This document shows, piece after piece, positions 55,913 through 64,000 of a DNA stretch of 64,000 bases. The notes below the pieces were generated by a model. It was not told the origin of the DNA. It saw only the letters and a list, made by a program, of their open reading frames with translations, and did no database searches. Origin of the DNA: Pseudooceanicola pacificus (GTDB lineage Bacteria > Pseudomonadota > Alphaproteobacteria > Rhodobacterales > Rhodobacteraceae); the NCBI RefSeq assembly GCF_009789075.1, contig NZ_WNXQ01000013.1, forward strand, positions 1-64,000, read 5' to 3'. The stretch's first letter is position 1. Each line of letters begins with the position of its first letter. The position numbers and the translations under genes were made by a program.

Positions 55913-57270
55913 GGGCACGATCTCTGCGCCTGCGGCTGTTCCTGCTGATCCTGCCGCCGCTCCTGGTCGTTTCGGTCCTGCTGGGATGGTGGCGGTTCGA
56001 GGTGGCGCAGCGCACCTCGGAGGACCTGTTCGACCGCTCCCTCCTTTCCGCAGCCCTGGCGATTTCACGCGATGTGGCGATTTCGGAAGGGGACGCGCTG
56101 TCGCCCAGCACTCGGCGGGTCATCTCGGACGCGGGGGGCGGCGAAGTTTTCTATCACGTCACCGGCCCGGGCGGCGTCTACGTGACGGGCTATGCCTATC
56201 CGCCGCGCCCCGAAACGCCGGTCGTCCGGGAACTGCCGTTCTACTATTTCGCGACCTATCGCGGCGAGGACATGCGCGTCATGCGCATGATCGAAAACCG
56301 CGTCATCGGGAACCTGACCGGCGATACGGTCGTGACGGTCTGGCAGCGCGTCAGCGACCGCCGCGCCTTTGCGCGAGAGCTGGCCCTGCGGGCGGCGGCG
56401 CTGATTGCCGGCCTGATGGCGACGCTGGCCCTGGTCGTCTGGTTCGGCGTGCAGATCGGCCTGCGCCCCCTGAACGATCTGGAGGCCGCGATCCGGCGGC
56501 GCTCTCCGGACGATCTCGGCCCGATCCGCCGCGCGGTGCCGCATGAGGTGTCCGGCATCGTCTCGACCCTCAACCGCCTTTTGCGCCAGGTGCAAGACAG
56601 CTTCGAGGCGCATCAGGCCTTCATCTCGGACGCGGCGCACCAGCTGCGCAATCCGGCGGCGGCGATCCTGACCCTGGCCGAAACGCTTCCGCAGATGCAG
56701 GACACGGCAGAACGCGCCAAATGCGAAGAGCAGCTGATAGAAGCCGCCCGCAAATCCGCACGGCTGGCCGAGCAGTTGCTGTCCCTTGAGCGCCTCCGCT
56801 ACGACGAGAGCACGGCGATGGCGCCGTTCGACCTGAACACGGTTGTCGAGGATGTCTGCCGCGCCTTTGCCGCCAAGGCGCTGTCCCGCGACCTGGGCTT
56901 TGCGCTTGCCCCTCACCCGGACCCGCTTGTTGTGCTTGGCAATCCCGTTCTGATTGGCGAGGCCTTGATCAACATCCTCGAAAATGCGCTGAAGCATGGC
57001 GGGGCGGAGATGACCGCGTTCAACGTGCGCACATATGCAGACGGCAGGGATGTCTTGATCGAGGTCGCGGATGACGGCGTCGGCATCCCGCCCGACAAGG
57101 TCAGCACCGCCTTTCGCCGTTTCTCGCAGTTGCAATATGGCGAGGGGACCGGGCTGGGGCTCGCCATCGTGGAACAGGTGATGGTCAGGCACGCGGGGCG
57201 GGTCGATATCGTGCCGACCGAACGGGGGACCAGGTTCCGCCTTCGGTTCCCGCGCCACGCAGAGGGCTGA
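55909..57270 (+). CDS. Sensor histidine kinase, TctE-like
   Basis: A 453-residue kinase started by a GTG that overlaps the regulator stop. TM1 (LRLFLLILPPLLVVSVLLGWW) and TM2 (LRAAALIAGLMATLALVVWFGV) bracket a ~120-residue periplasmic sensor. The H-box is AFISDAAHQLRNPAAAILTL with H244. The N-box is ALINILENALKHGG, and the G-boxes are VADDGVGIPPDKV and GTGLGLAIVEQV. It senses the tricarboxylate in TctDE systems. The exact ligand is unknown. Confidence 0.93.
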   Translation: MRARSLRLRLFLLILPPLLVVSVLLGWWRFEVAQRTSEDLFDRSLLSAALAISRDVAISEGDALSPSTRRVISDAGGGEVFYHVTGPGGVYVTGYAYPPRPETPVVRELPFYYFATYRGEDMRVMRMIENRVIGNLTGDTVVTVWQRVSDRRAFARELALRAAALIAGLMATLALVVWFGVQIGLRPLNDLEAAIRRRSPDDLGPIRRAVPHEVSGIVSTLNRLLRQVQDSFEAHQAFISDAAHQLRNPAAAILTLAETLPQMQDTAERAKCEEQLIEAARKSARLAEQLLSLERLRYDESTAMAPFDLNTVVEDVCRAFAAKALSRDLGFALAPHPDPLVVLGNPVLIGEALINILENALKHGGAEMTAFNVRTYADGRDVLIEVADDGVGIPPDKVSTAFRRFSQLQYGEGTGLGLAIVEQVMVRHAGRVDIVPTERGTRFRLRFPRHAEG

Positions 57271-57747
57271 GGGACAGGCACCGCTTCGCCAGTATGTGCC
57301 CAGGCCGGGCGCGACACCTGAACCCCGGATCGGCTGGGCGTTTGGCCAGCCAATCCGCCGGATGGTCCGGCTGGCCCCCTGCCCCTTCCCGCGCGGCGCG
57401 GTGGGTGCAGCCAGAGGTGAAACCGGCATTGGCGCCACGGCCCCCGACGTTTTCGATCGCCGGGGTGGCGGTGCAAACCCTCGCGCATGCGCGCGATCCC
57501 TGGCGCGTGGCTGTGGCAGGACGCGACCGGGCTAAGCTCTGTCGAACCGCGCCCTATGCCGGGGCGAGCTGTCCGCCGCCGGGTGTCCGGTCTTGGGAAA
57601 ACGGCGCAAAATCTTGCACCTGGCACGAATATGCTGGAAGGGCTGCCCCCAGTCGCCGCCGCGCCGGGTGCGACCGGCGGCCACGGGCTGGAATGTCCTT
57701 TGCAGACGTCCTAGATACGTCTGGATTTAACAGGAACCGAACCAAAG
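57271..57747. other. Intergenic region between the TctE-like kinase and the sodium channel
   Basis: 477 bases without a gene I can support. Frames that cross it have no family resemblance. A 7-base inverted repeat, CAGACGT-N7-ACGTCTG, lies at 57703-57723, 24 bases before the channel ATG, and could be an operator. I found no clear -35/-10. Confidence 0.4.
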
Positions 57748-58515
57748 ATGCGTCAGCACCTTTCCGATTTTCTCGACCACCCGTCGACGCGCTACGCGAT
57801 CATGGGGGTGATCCTGTTCAACGCGGTCATTCTTGGGCTCGAAACCTCCAAACCGGTCATGAATTCAGCCGGTTGGCTCATCGTGACGCTGGACACTGCC
57901 TGCCTTGCGATCTTCGTGGCAGAGCTTCTGGCCAAGCTCTATGCGCGCGGCCTGCGGTTCTTTCGAAATGCGTGGAACGTCTTCGACTTCCTCGTGGTCG
58001 GCATCGCGCTGGTGCCGGCCGCCGGGGGGCTGTCCGTCCTTCGGGCGCTCCGCATTCTGCGTCTGTTGCGCGTGGTTTCGGTGGCACCGACCCTGCGCCG
58101 CGTGGTCGAAGGCTTCATCTCGGCCCTGCCGGGGATGGCCTCGGTCTTTCTGCTCATGGCGGTGATCTTCTACATTGCCGCCGTGATCGCGACCAAACTC
58201 TTCGCCGCGACCTTTCCCGACTGGTTCGGCTCACTGGGCGCGTCTCTCTACACGTTGTTCCAGGTGATGACCTTGGAAAGCTGGTCGATGGGCATTGTCC
58301 GCCCGGTGATGGAGGTCCATCCCGAAGCGTGGATATTCTTCGTGCCCTTCATCATGATCACGACATTTGCGGTCGTTAACCTCCTCGTGGGTCTGATCGT
58401 CAACTCCATGCAGGACGCACATTCCCAGGAAACCAACGCTGCAACGGACAGCTACCGCGACGATGTGATGCGGCGTCTTGTGGCGATCGAGGACCTGTTG
58501 AAAGAGAAACGATGA
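57748..58515 (+). CDS. Prokaryotic voltage-gated sodium channel (NavBac)
   Basis: A 255-residue six-segment ion channel. S4 has gating arginines R99, R102, R105 and R108 (LRALRILRLLR). The selectivity filter is TLESWSM (175-181), the sequence known for NavAb/NavMs-type sodium channels. S6 is IMITTFAVVNLLVGLIVNSM. The cytoplasmic tail is acidic and then helical (SYRDDVMRRLVAIEDLLKEKR), suiting a tetrameric coiled coil. Similar channels are known from marine Rhodobacteraceae. It should form a homotetramer in the inner membrane. Confidence 0.93.
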   Translation: MRQHLSDFLDHPSTRYAIMGVILFNAVILGLETSKPVMNSAGWLIVTLDTACLAIFVAELLAKLYARGLRFFRNAWNVFDFLVVGIALVPAAGGLSVLRALRILRLLRVVSVAPTLRRVVEGFISALPGMASVFLLMAVIFYIAAVIATKLFAATFPDWFGSLGASLYTLFQVMTLESWSMGIVRPVMEVHPEAWIFFVPFIMITTFAVVNLLVGLIVNSMQDAHSQETNAATDSYRDDVMRRLVAIEDLLKEKR

Positions 58516-58613
58516 CTCCCGCCTGTTGATGGCCTGCCCGCCAGGTCCGGAACAGCATCAACAGCGCGCGGACGGTCCGACCCAAGCCGTCACCCAACTC
58601 TACGGACAGATCT

Positions 58614-60017
58614 CTAGCGGCGGTGGTGCAGCATCGTGAACGCCCGCCGATGGGCGAGAAAGGGCGGGCGCTCGGGCGGCTCTGTCGGGGCTGTCGCGGC
58701 CTGATCCATTACGCGCTTGGCAAGCCAGAGGGCCACCAGGGCCATCAGCGCCCCCCCTGCCATCTGGCCGATCAGGACACCCGCCGCCCCCCAGAGGGCG
58801 GCGCCGACAGCGACGAAGGGAACCACCCCCAGCGTGTTGCGTCCCCAGTTGACCCAGGTCGAATAGAACGGATGGCCCAGATTGTTGTAGGATGCGTTGG
58901 CAATGAAGATGACGCCGTTGAACACCCAGGCCAGCGAGAGCGGCCCGCAAAAGAGATAGATCAGGTCGCGGGTCGTGCCCTGCGCACCGAACAGGTCGGC
59001 AATCGGTGCGCGCAAGAGAAACAGCAGCGCCACCACGGGGACAACGTAGGCGATGCACAGCGCGATGGCCCGGCGAAATGCGTCGCGCACTCGGTCAAGC
59101 TGACCGGCGCCGAAATTCTGACCGATGATCGGGCCGATGGCGCCTGACATGGCAAAGATCAGGGCAAAGGCGATAGGCGTCAGGCGCCCGACAACGGCCA
59201 TGCCCGCCACGGCCTCTTCGCCAAAGGACGACGCGGCGCGTGTCACATAGGCGCTGCCCACCGGGGTTGCGATATTGGCCAGCATCGCCGGGACCGCAAA
59301 CGCGGCAATGGTTCGCGTATCCTTGAAGATGGCTGTCGGCGACCGTCCGGCCAGCCCGCCAAAGCGGTGGGTGATGTACCACAGCGCCGAACCTGCGATG
59401 GACAGACGCGCCGCGACCGACGCCCAGGCCGCGCCCTCCAGCTCCATGTGCAGAACAAAGATAAGGATCGGATCCAGCACCGCGTTGACCACACCGCCAA
59501 TGACCGTGACCAACATCGACAGGTTTGCCGCGCCATGACTGCGCAGGGCGGCCGAGGCGATCATGCCGACCATCAGGATCGGCATGGTCGGGATCAGAAT
59601 GCGCAGATAGGCAATCGACAGGGTCTGCGTCTCTCCTGTCGCGCCGACAAGCGCGGTCAGACCCGGCAGGTTGAGAAAGATCACCGCCGCGAATCCAATC
59701 GCAAAGATGACCCCCAGGGCCAGCACATGGGTCAAGACCTCGCGCGCGCGGTCCGGGTTGCCTTCGCCCAGTGCACGGGCCACCAGGGCGCCCCCCGCGA
59801 TGGCAAAACCGATGCTGACCGAGGTGGTCATGAACAGGATGGACCCGGCAAAGCCCACGGCGGCGGCCAGTTCCGCCACACCCAGCATCGAGATGAACAC
59901 CATGTCCACCAGATCCACGACAAAAAGCGCCAGAAGACCCACCGCCGCCGTAAGCGACATGGTGGCGATGTGGCGCGAAAGGCTGCCGGTCAGGAACCGG
60001 GCCTGCCCCTCGCTCAC
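58614..60017 (-). CDS. MATE-family efflux transporter
   Basis: A 467-residue protein with 12 hydrophobic segments. Typical MATE features include the N-terminal LVDLVDMVFISMLGVAELAAAVGFAGSILF, LVARALGEGNPDRAREV and the second-half GQNFGAGQLDRVRDAFRRAI. It exports cationic compounds in exchange for Na+ or H+. The ATG overlaps the antiporter stop (ATGA), so the two are one operon. A sodium motive force could link it with the neighbouring channel, but that is speculative. Confidence 0.9.
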   Translation of the reverse strand: MSEGQARFLTGSLSRHIATMSLTAAVGLLALFVVDLVDMVFISMLGVAELAAAVGFAGSILFMTTSVSIGFAIAGGALVARALGEGNPDRAREVLTHVLALGVIFAIGFAAVIFLNLPGLTALVGATGETQTLSIAYLRILIPTMPILMVGMIASAALRSHGAANLSMLVTVIGGVVNAVLDPILIFVLHMELEGAAWASVAARLSIAGSALWYITHRFGGLAGRSPTAIFKDTRTIAAFAVPAMLANIATPVGSAYVTRAASSFGEEAVAGMAVVGRLTPIAFALIFAMSGAIGPIIGQNFGAGQLDRVRDAFRRAIALCIAYVVPVVALLFLLRAPIADLFGAQGTTRDLIYLFCGPLSLAWVFNGVIFIANASYNNLGHPFYSTWVNWGRNTLGVVPFVAVGAALWGAAGVLIGQMAGGALMALVALWLAKRVMDQAATAPTEPPERPPFLAHRRAFTMLHHRR

Positions 60018-61882
60018 ACCTGTGTCTCGGACAGGATGGCGCTCATACGTCTGAAAAGGTCGGCCTCCATGCTCTCACGCTCCTGATTGAAGCGGGCCAT
60101 ATAGGCTTGGTTCTGGTGCAACGGGATCGCCGGGTCGTGATGCTCGGCCGCGATCAACATGGACGTACGGTCGAAATCGGCGAAGGTCTCGACCAGCCGC
60201 TCGGCCTGGCTCCGGCTGTAGCCAAGCGCCTCGACAGCCGACCGGCCCATGCGCAAGGAACTGTCGTAGGTTTCGCGAATGATATCCCGGCATCCGGCAA
60301 ACCACAGGTCATAGACGTGCCCACGGTCCACCGCCCGCGCGATGATATGCACATCGGGGTGATGATGCTTGACGTATTTGACCAGCTCGGTGATCTGGTC
60401 TTTCCCGTCGATTGCGATGACGAGCAGCTTCGCCTGATCTATGCCGGCGGCATGCAGCAGATCCGGGCGCGTTGCATCGCCGTAATAGGCCTGAACGCTG
60501 AACGCCTTGAGCATTTCCAGCTGTTTGGAACTGAAATCGATGACGGTTGGCGTCAGCCCCGCGCCGCGCAGCAACCGCGCGACGATCCCGCCCACGCGAC
60601 CATGCCCGGCGATGATCACATTGCTGGTTTCCTCGATCCGATCCATTTCACGCTCTTCCCTGCCGTCGAACCGGGGGGCGATGAGCCTGTCATAGAGGAT
60701 GAAGAGCGCCGGGGTCAGCAACATGGACAGGGCCACGACAAGCAACAACCGATCCGCAATGGCGGCTGGCAGAACTGCGTTGGCGACCGTGAAGGACAGC
60801 AAGACAAAGCCGAATTCGCCCGCCTGCGCGAGGCCGAGCGCAAACAGGTAGCGGTCCGCGCTGCCAACCCTGAAGATGACGGCAAGGGCGAACAACACCG
60901 CCGCCTTGAGGATCATCATCCCCAGCGTCAGGGCCAGGATGGTGGCGAAGTTGTCGAAGAGCAGGCCAAAATTGATCCCGGCCCCGACCGTCATGAAGAA
61001 CAGCCCGAGAAGCAGGCCCTTGAACGGGTCAATGTCGCTTTCCAGCTCGTGACGGTATTCGCTGTTGGCCAGCACAACCCCGGCAAGGAACGTGCCAAGC
61101 GCCGGGGACAGCCCGACAAGGGACATCAGCAGGGCAATGCCGATCACGATCATCAGGGCGGCGGCAACGAAAAGCTCGCGCAGATTGGCGGCGGCGATGA
61201 AGCGGAAAATCGGCCCGGTCAGAAAGGACCCGATCCCGACGACGGCCGCAATGGCCCCCAATGTGACAAGGGCGACGCCCCAGCCCGGCAACCCCTCGAC
61301 AAGGCTGAGCGATCCGCCGTGATCGCCGCCGCCGCCATGATCCGCATGGGCCATCGCCTCGACCAGCTCGGGCATGGCCAGCAGCGGGATCAGGGCAAGC
61401 ATCGGGATGACGGCGATGTCCTGAAACAGCAGAACGGAAAAGCTTGACTGCCCGCCGTCGCTTTTCATCAGGCCCTTTTCGCTCAAGGTCTGCAGAACGA
61501 TCGCGGTCGAGGACAGCGCCAGGACGAGGCCGATCGTCAGGGCGACAGTCCAGACCTGCCCGAACACCATCGCAACGGCCATCACCGCAAGCGCGGTCAG
61601 CGCGACCTGACCACCACCCAGCCCCAGCAGGCGCCCCCGCATCGACCAGAGCAGCTTTGGCTCAAGTTCCAGCCCCACAAGGAACAGCATCATCACGACG
61701 CCGAACTCTGCAAAATGCTGAAGCGACACCACGTCGACATGCAGCAAAGCCAGGATCGGGCTGATGACGATCCCGGCAATCAGGTAGCCCAGCACCGACC
61801 CCAGCCCGAGCCGGGTGGCGATTGGCACCGAACACACGCCGGCGATCAGGAAGATAAAGGCCAAGAGCAGAAAATCAGTCAC
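60014..61882 (-). CDS. CPA2 monovalent cation:proton antiporter (KefB-like)
   Basis: A 622-residue protein. About 12 membrane segments start FLLLAFIFLIAGVCSVPIATRLGLGSVLGYLIAGIV. After them a TrkA-N (KTN) domain begins NVIIAGHGRVGGIVARLLRGAGL with the GxGxxG motif and AYYGDATRPDLLHAAGID. KefB and KefC share this layout and export K+ under glutathione control. The C-terminal ~60 residues are a helical extension. A His/Gly loop (HADHGGGGDHGGS) lies between helices in the membrane part. Confidence 0.9.
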   Translation of the reverse strand: MTDFLLLAFIFLIAGVCSVPIATRLGLGSVLGYLIAGIVISPILALLHVDVVSLQHFAEFGVVMMLFLVGLELEPKLLWSMRGRLLGLGGGQVALTALAVMAVAMVFGQVWTVALTIGLVLALSSTAIVLQTLSEKGLMKSDGGQSSFSVLLFQDIAVIPMLALIPLLAMPELVEAMAHADHGGGGDHGGSLSLVEGLPGWGVALVTLGAIAAVVGIGSFLTGPIFRFIAAANLRELFVAAALMIVIGIALLMSLVGLSPALGTFLAGVVLANSEYRHELESDIDPFKGLLLGLFFMTVGAGINFGLLFDNFATILALTLGMMILKAAVLFALAVIFRVGSADRYLFALGLAQAGEFGFVLLSFTVANAVLPAAIADRLLLVVALSMLLTPALFILYDRLIAPRFDGREEREMDRIEETSNVIIAGHGRVGGIVARLLRGAGLTPTVIDFSSKQLEMLKAFSVQAYYGDATRPDLLHAAGIDQAKLLVIAIDGKDQITELVKYVKHHHPDVHIIARAVDRGHVYDLWFAGCRDIIRETYDSSLRMGRSAVEALGYSRSQAERLVETFADFDRTSMLIAAEHHDPAIPLHQNQAYMARFNQERESMEADLFRRMSAILSETQV

Positions 61883-62394
61883 CGGAACCCCTCGCTTGCT
61901 CGGTCCGGCATCCTAGCATTGCCGTGAAGGAGGGGGGCAAGCCCATTTTGCGACCGGAGCCTTGCTCCCTTCCCGCGCGACCAAACCAGTTGCGGTTCCG
62001 CCCGTTCCCAGGCCTCGCGGTTCGTCGGCGACAGGGTCGCCGCGTGCACCGGAGCGTTGCGGCATGTCTGGGAACCTGGGCGAACTGTCGTTTATCTATG
62101 GCACAGGCGCATCATGGGTCATCAGCACGCTCGACACGCCTTTGAACTCCGCCGGGACACCTCCGAAGGTGCCGTAACGGCCCAGGCCTTGCCGACCCTT
62201 CCGGAACGGTCATTTATCCATTGGAAATCAGCCGGATGAATTGGCTGCGGGCCCAGCCCGTCAGGCAGGCCCGCCGCTTTGCCACCGGCCTCATCAGCGC
62301 CCGGGATTGGCCGATGGGCGGTCCATGCGGCGATGCCGCGGGCCGGTCCTCGGGTGCCAGCCAACCTGCGTCGCTTTCAGCCCGAAGCGGACAA
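61883..62394. other. Intergenic region after the dehalogenase-like gene and before the antiporter
   Basis: 512 bases between two minus-strand genes. Several short frames cross it, but none resembles a protein family. I see no hairpin with a T-run, tRNA or repeat. The antiporter promoter probably lies near its right-hand part. Confidence 0.4.
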
Positions 62395-63213
62395 TCAGCG
62401 GCCGCCGAGGCTCTTGAGAACTTCCGCCACCAGACACTCCGGGCAATCCTCCTGCACCAGATGCCCGGCGTCCGGAACCGGGATCAGCGGTCGATCCGAG
62501 ATCAGCCCGGCAAGTTCATGGCCCTTTGAATACGGTATCCAATCGTCCTCTTGCCCCCACAGAACGGTAACGGGACAGTCCATCCGGCTATACTGCGCCT
62601 CAACTTCATCCGTATAGCGTTGGTCCATCTGGGCAATCTGCCTGTAGAACGCTGGCTGACCGACCGGCCCAAGCCACGGCGCGCTGTAGATGGCAAGGGC
62701 CTCGTCCGATAGAGGTTTGTGTGCCGCCGTCTGCAGATAGGCCCGCAACAGCGCAGTGTGCATATAGTCGGGCATCCCGCTGAACGCCTCTTCATGCCGG
62801 CGCACGTGCTGCACGAACGGCGACCCCCAGGGCGCAAGGGCAACCGCATCGAAGATCGTCAGCGAGGCATAGCGCAGCCCGTTCAGATAGTATGCGCGCA
62901 ACGCGGTCGCCCCGCCAAAGTCATGCGCCAGAACGTCAGGGCGTTCGAGCCCCCATTCCGCAAACAGGGCGGCAAGAAGCTCGTTCTGAACGGCGAGCGA
63001 AACATCCTGTCCCTCGCGCTTTTCGGAGAGCCCGTAGCCAATCAAATCAAAGTAGTAAACCGTGCGGCGGTCGGCAAAATGCGGCACGATCCGTCGCCAG
63101 ACCTGTGACGAGAAAGGCGTCCCGTGGATGGCGACGAGCGGCGGCCCGCTGCCTATTCTGCCCCAACGGACGGCATTTTCCTTGATGATCGCCGTATTCG
63201 GAAGATCGAGCAT
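62395..63213 (-). CDS. Haloalkane-dehalogenase-like alpha/beta hydrolase
   Basis: About 272 residues. The nucleophile position reads Asp in DVLAHDFGGATALRAY, as in haloalkane dehalogenases and epoxide hydrolases rather than Ser esterases. The oxyanion region is LVAIHGTPFSSQVWRRI, and the acid/His are in LWGQEDDWIPYSKGHEL and PDAGHLVQEDCPE. The ATG at 63213 is used; a GTG at 63225 would add four residues. It is divergent from an ArsR regulator across a palindrome. Substrate not evident. Confidence 0.82.
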   Translation of the reverse strand: MLDLPNTAIIKENAVRWGRIGSGPPLVAIHGTPFSSQVWRRIVPHFADRRTVYYFDLIGYGLSEKREGQDVSLAVQNELLAALFAEWGLERPDVLAHDFGGATALRAYYLNGLRYASLTIFDAVALAPWGSPFVQHVRRHEEAFSGMPDYMHTALLRAYLQTAAHKPLSDEALAIYSAPWLGPVGQPAFYRQIAQMDQRYTDEVEAQYSRMDCPVTVLWGQEDDWIPYSKGHELAGLISDRPLIPVPDAGHLVQEDCPECLVAEVLKSLGGR

Positions 63214-63229
63214 CACACAACTCACATTG

Positions 63230-63253
63230 TCATATAGCTGAACAGCTATATGA
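63230..63253. promoter_or_regulatory. Palindromic operator between the hydrolase and ArsR genes
   Basis: Perfect 11-bp arms TCATATAGCTG and CAGCTATATGA flank a two-base AA spacer. It lies 16 bases from the hydrolase ATG and just before the ArsR start (63262), overlapping the earlier in-frame ATG at 63250. It is a good candidate autoregulatory ArsR site. Confidence 0.7.
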
Positions 63254-63261
63254 ATGCATAT

Positions 63262-63585
63262 ATGGACAAATCAACGCAAATCAAAGCAATGGCCAGCGCG
63301 CAGCGGCTGAGAATTCTTCAGCTGCTGGCGGACCCTCAAAAGCACTTCGGCCAGCAGCGGTCAGCCGACCCGGTGAAATTCGGCGTGTGCATGACTTTGA
63401 TTGCCGAGGCGCTTGCCGTCGCCCAACCCACCGCCAGCCGGCATCTGGACATTCTTAGGCAGGCGGGTTTCATAACCGTGCAAAGGCACCTGAAATGGTC
63501 CTACTGCAAAAGGGACGAGGCGGCGATCAGCGGCTATCTGACTTGGCTGGGGCGTGAAATTTCCGTGACCTTGACCGATGGCTGA
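63262..63585 (+). CDS. ArsR-family winged-helix regulator
   Basis: About 107 residues. The HTH core is KAMASAQRLRILQLLADP, LIAEALAVAQPTASRHLDILRQAGFITVQRHLKWSYCKRDE. There is no CxC metal box in the expected helix. An in-frame ATG at 63250 is inside the palindrome, so I prefer 63262. It is divergent from the dehalogenase-like gene and probably represses it and itself. No strong RBS is visible, so it could be leaderless. Confidence 0.82.
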   Translation: MDKSTQIKAMASAQRLRILQLLADPQKHFGQQRSADPVKFGVCMTLIAEALAVAQPTASRHLDILRQAGFITVQRHLKWSYCKRDEAAISGYLTWLGREISVTLTDG

Positions 63586-63729
63586 GGGGTCAGAGCGGAT
63601 CTTTGTTGCGTCGGCAAGCAAGATCGGCCCCGAACCTGACGGCCGACAGCTGCCATGCGGACAAAGCCGACGTTTCGGTGCCTGGCCTTGCCTGTATGCG
63701 TCGGCGCAGAAGGTGCAGGTCGAGAGCGA

Positions 63730-64000
63730 ATGACACTCCCGATCCGTCGGGCGCAAAGAGCCGATGCCGAGTTGGCGGTGGCGGTTTTGCGCAGATCCGT
63801 CATCGACCTATGCCGCGCAGATCATCGCGACGATCTGGATGAACTCTCTACCTGGCTGGAGAACAGGACAGCCGAGACCTGGTGTCTCCGGGTCGACCAT
63901 CCCGGTGCTTCGGTCCTTGTCGCCGAGGGTGGGCGTGGTGGATCGGAGGATCCATCATGCAAACACCATACCCGCCCGCCATTCGCACGCTGCGCCCAGC
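63730..64000 (+). CDS. GNAT-family acetyltransferase N-terminal part, cut by the window end
   Basis: The frame from the ATG is open to the window end (MTLPIRRAQRADAELAVAVL, then RRSVIDLCRADHRDDLDELSTWLENRTAETWC). This is typical of the start of GNAT acetyltransferases. After ASVLVAEGG the sequence GRGGSEDPSCKHHT is unlike the usual family region. The +2 frame there gives more family-like glycine-rich text, so a frameshift near 63930 is possible. It cannot be settled from the truncated piece. Confidence 0.5.
   Translation, partial: MTLPIRRAQRADAELAVAVLRRSVIDLCRADHRDDLDELSTWLENRTAETWCLRVDHPGASVLVAEGGRGGSEDPSCKHHTRPPFARCAQ

Noticed and set aside
57294..57747. Open frames between the kinase and the channel gene
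   Set aside because: They are Arg/Pro-rich without motifs, and the longest runs into the channel gene in another frame.

Overview
The window is high-GC, densely coding DNA. It most resembles an alphaproteobacterium of the Rhodobacterales (Rhodobacteraceae/Roseobacter type), an inference drawn from protein character, gene order and intergenic repeats rather than from a marker gene. Supporting signs are the amidase-mrcA-prfB run, an NDUFS4-type complex I subunit gene beside uvrB, a pobA-pcaDCHG-pcaB operon, tripartite tricarboxylate transporter (TTT) genes, and a dispersed repeat built on CCTCCGGCGGG plus TATTT. Many starts are TTG or GTG, and stop/start overlaps (ATGA, GTGA, TTGA, TGATG) are common.

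Left part (1-20.6 kb), mostly housekeeping and envelope. It opens with a 5'-truncated pilus-assembly-like gene, an isochorismatase-type hydrolase and a secreted M14-like protein. Next come tamA and tamB, whose product carries an internal tandem repeat. A DUF2189 membrane protein, an amidase, a lytic transglycosylase and an MFS transporter follow. A minus-strand block then reads FKBP isomerase, cyclase-family hydrolase, AmiC-type amidase, PBP1A and RF2.

Aromatic catabolism (20.7-32.2 kb, plus strand). A dehalogenase, an alpha/beta hydrolase and a threonine dehydratase-like gene precede a compact pobA-pcaD-pcaC-pcaH-pcaG-(extra alpha/beta hydrolase)-pcaB operon. That operon would take 4-hydroxybenzoate through protocatechuate toward 3-oxoadipate. 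A large perfect palindrome sits just upstream of pobA, but no regulator gene is adjacent. An alcohol dehydrogenase, an enolase-superfamily protein and an ArsR regulator form the next unit.

Middle (32.3-44.5 kb). It holds an NDUFS4-like subunit, uvrB with a possible SOS box, tRNA-Arg(UCU), and a fragment of an AraC regulator. An accessory envelope cluster follows: a CPBP protease, an LprI-like protein, an SH3 protein and two tandem S33/TAP-type hydrolases that share ten cysteines. A membrane-bound LytTR regulator then faces two small membrane-protein genes.

Tricarboxylate island (44.6-57.3 kb). It contains tcuB, tcuA and a GntR regulator, an AbrB-type membrane protein read divergently from a perfect palindromic operator/promoter, a D-2-hydroxyacid dehydrogenase, a 53-aa small protein, a universal stress protein, a PrpF/GalD-type tautomerase, a TctA-TctB fusion, TctC and a TctD/TctE two-component system. 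I read it as a uptake and oxidation island for tricarballylate and/or aconitate in which the TTT transporter stands in for TcuC.

Right end (57.3-64 kb). It holds a NavBac-type voltage-gated channel with the TLESWSM filter, a KefB-like antiporter with a MATE exporter, a dehalogenase-like hydrolase divergent from an ArsR regulator across a palindrome, and a truncated GNAT gene. I saw no CRISPR array, phage, integrase, transposase or rRNA.
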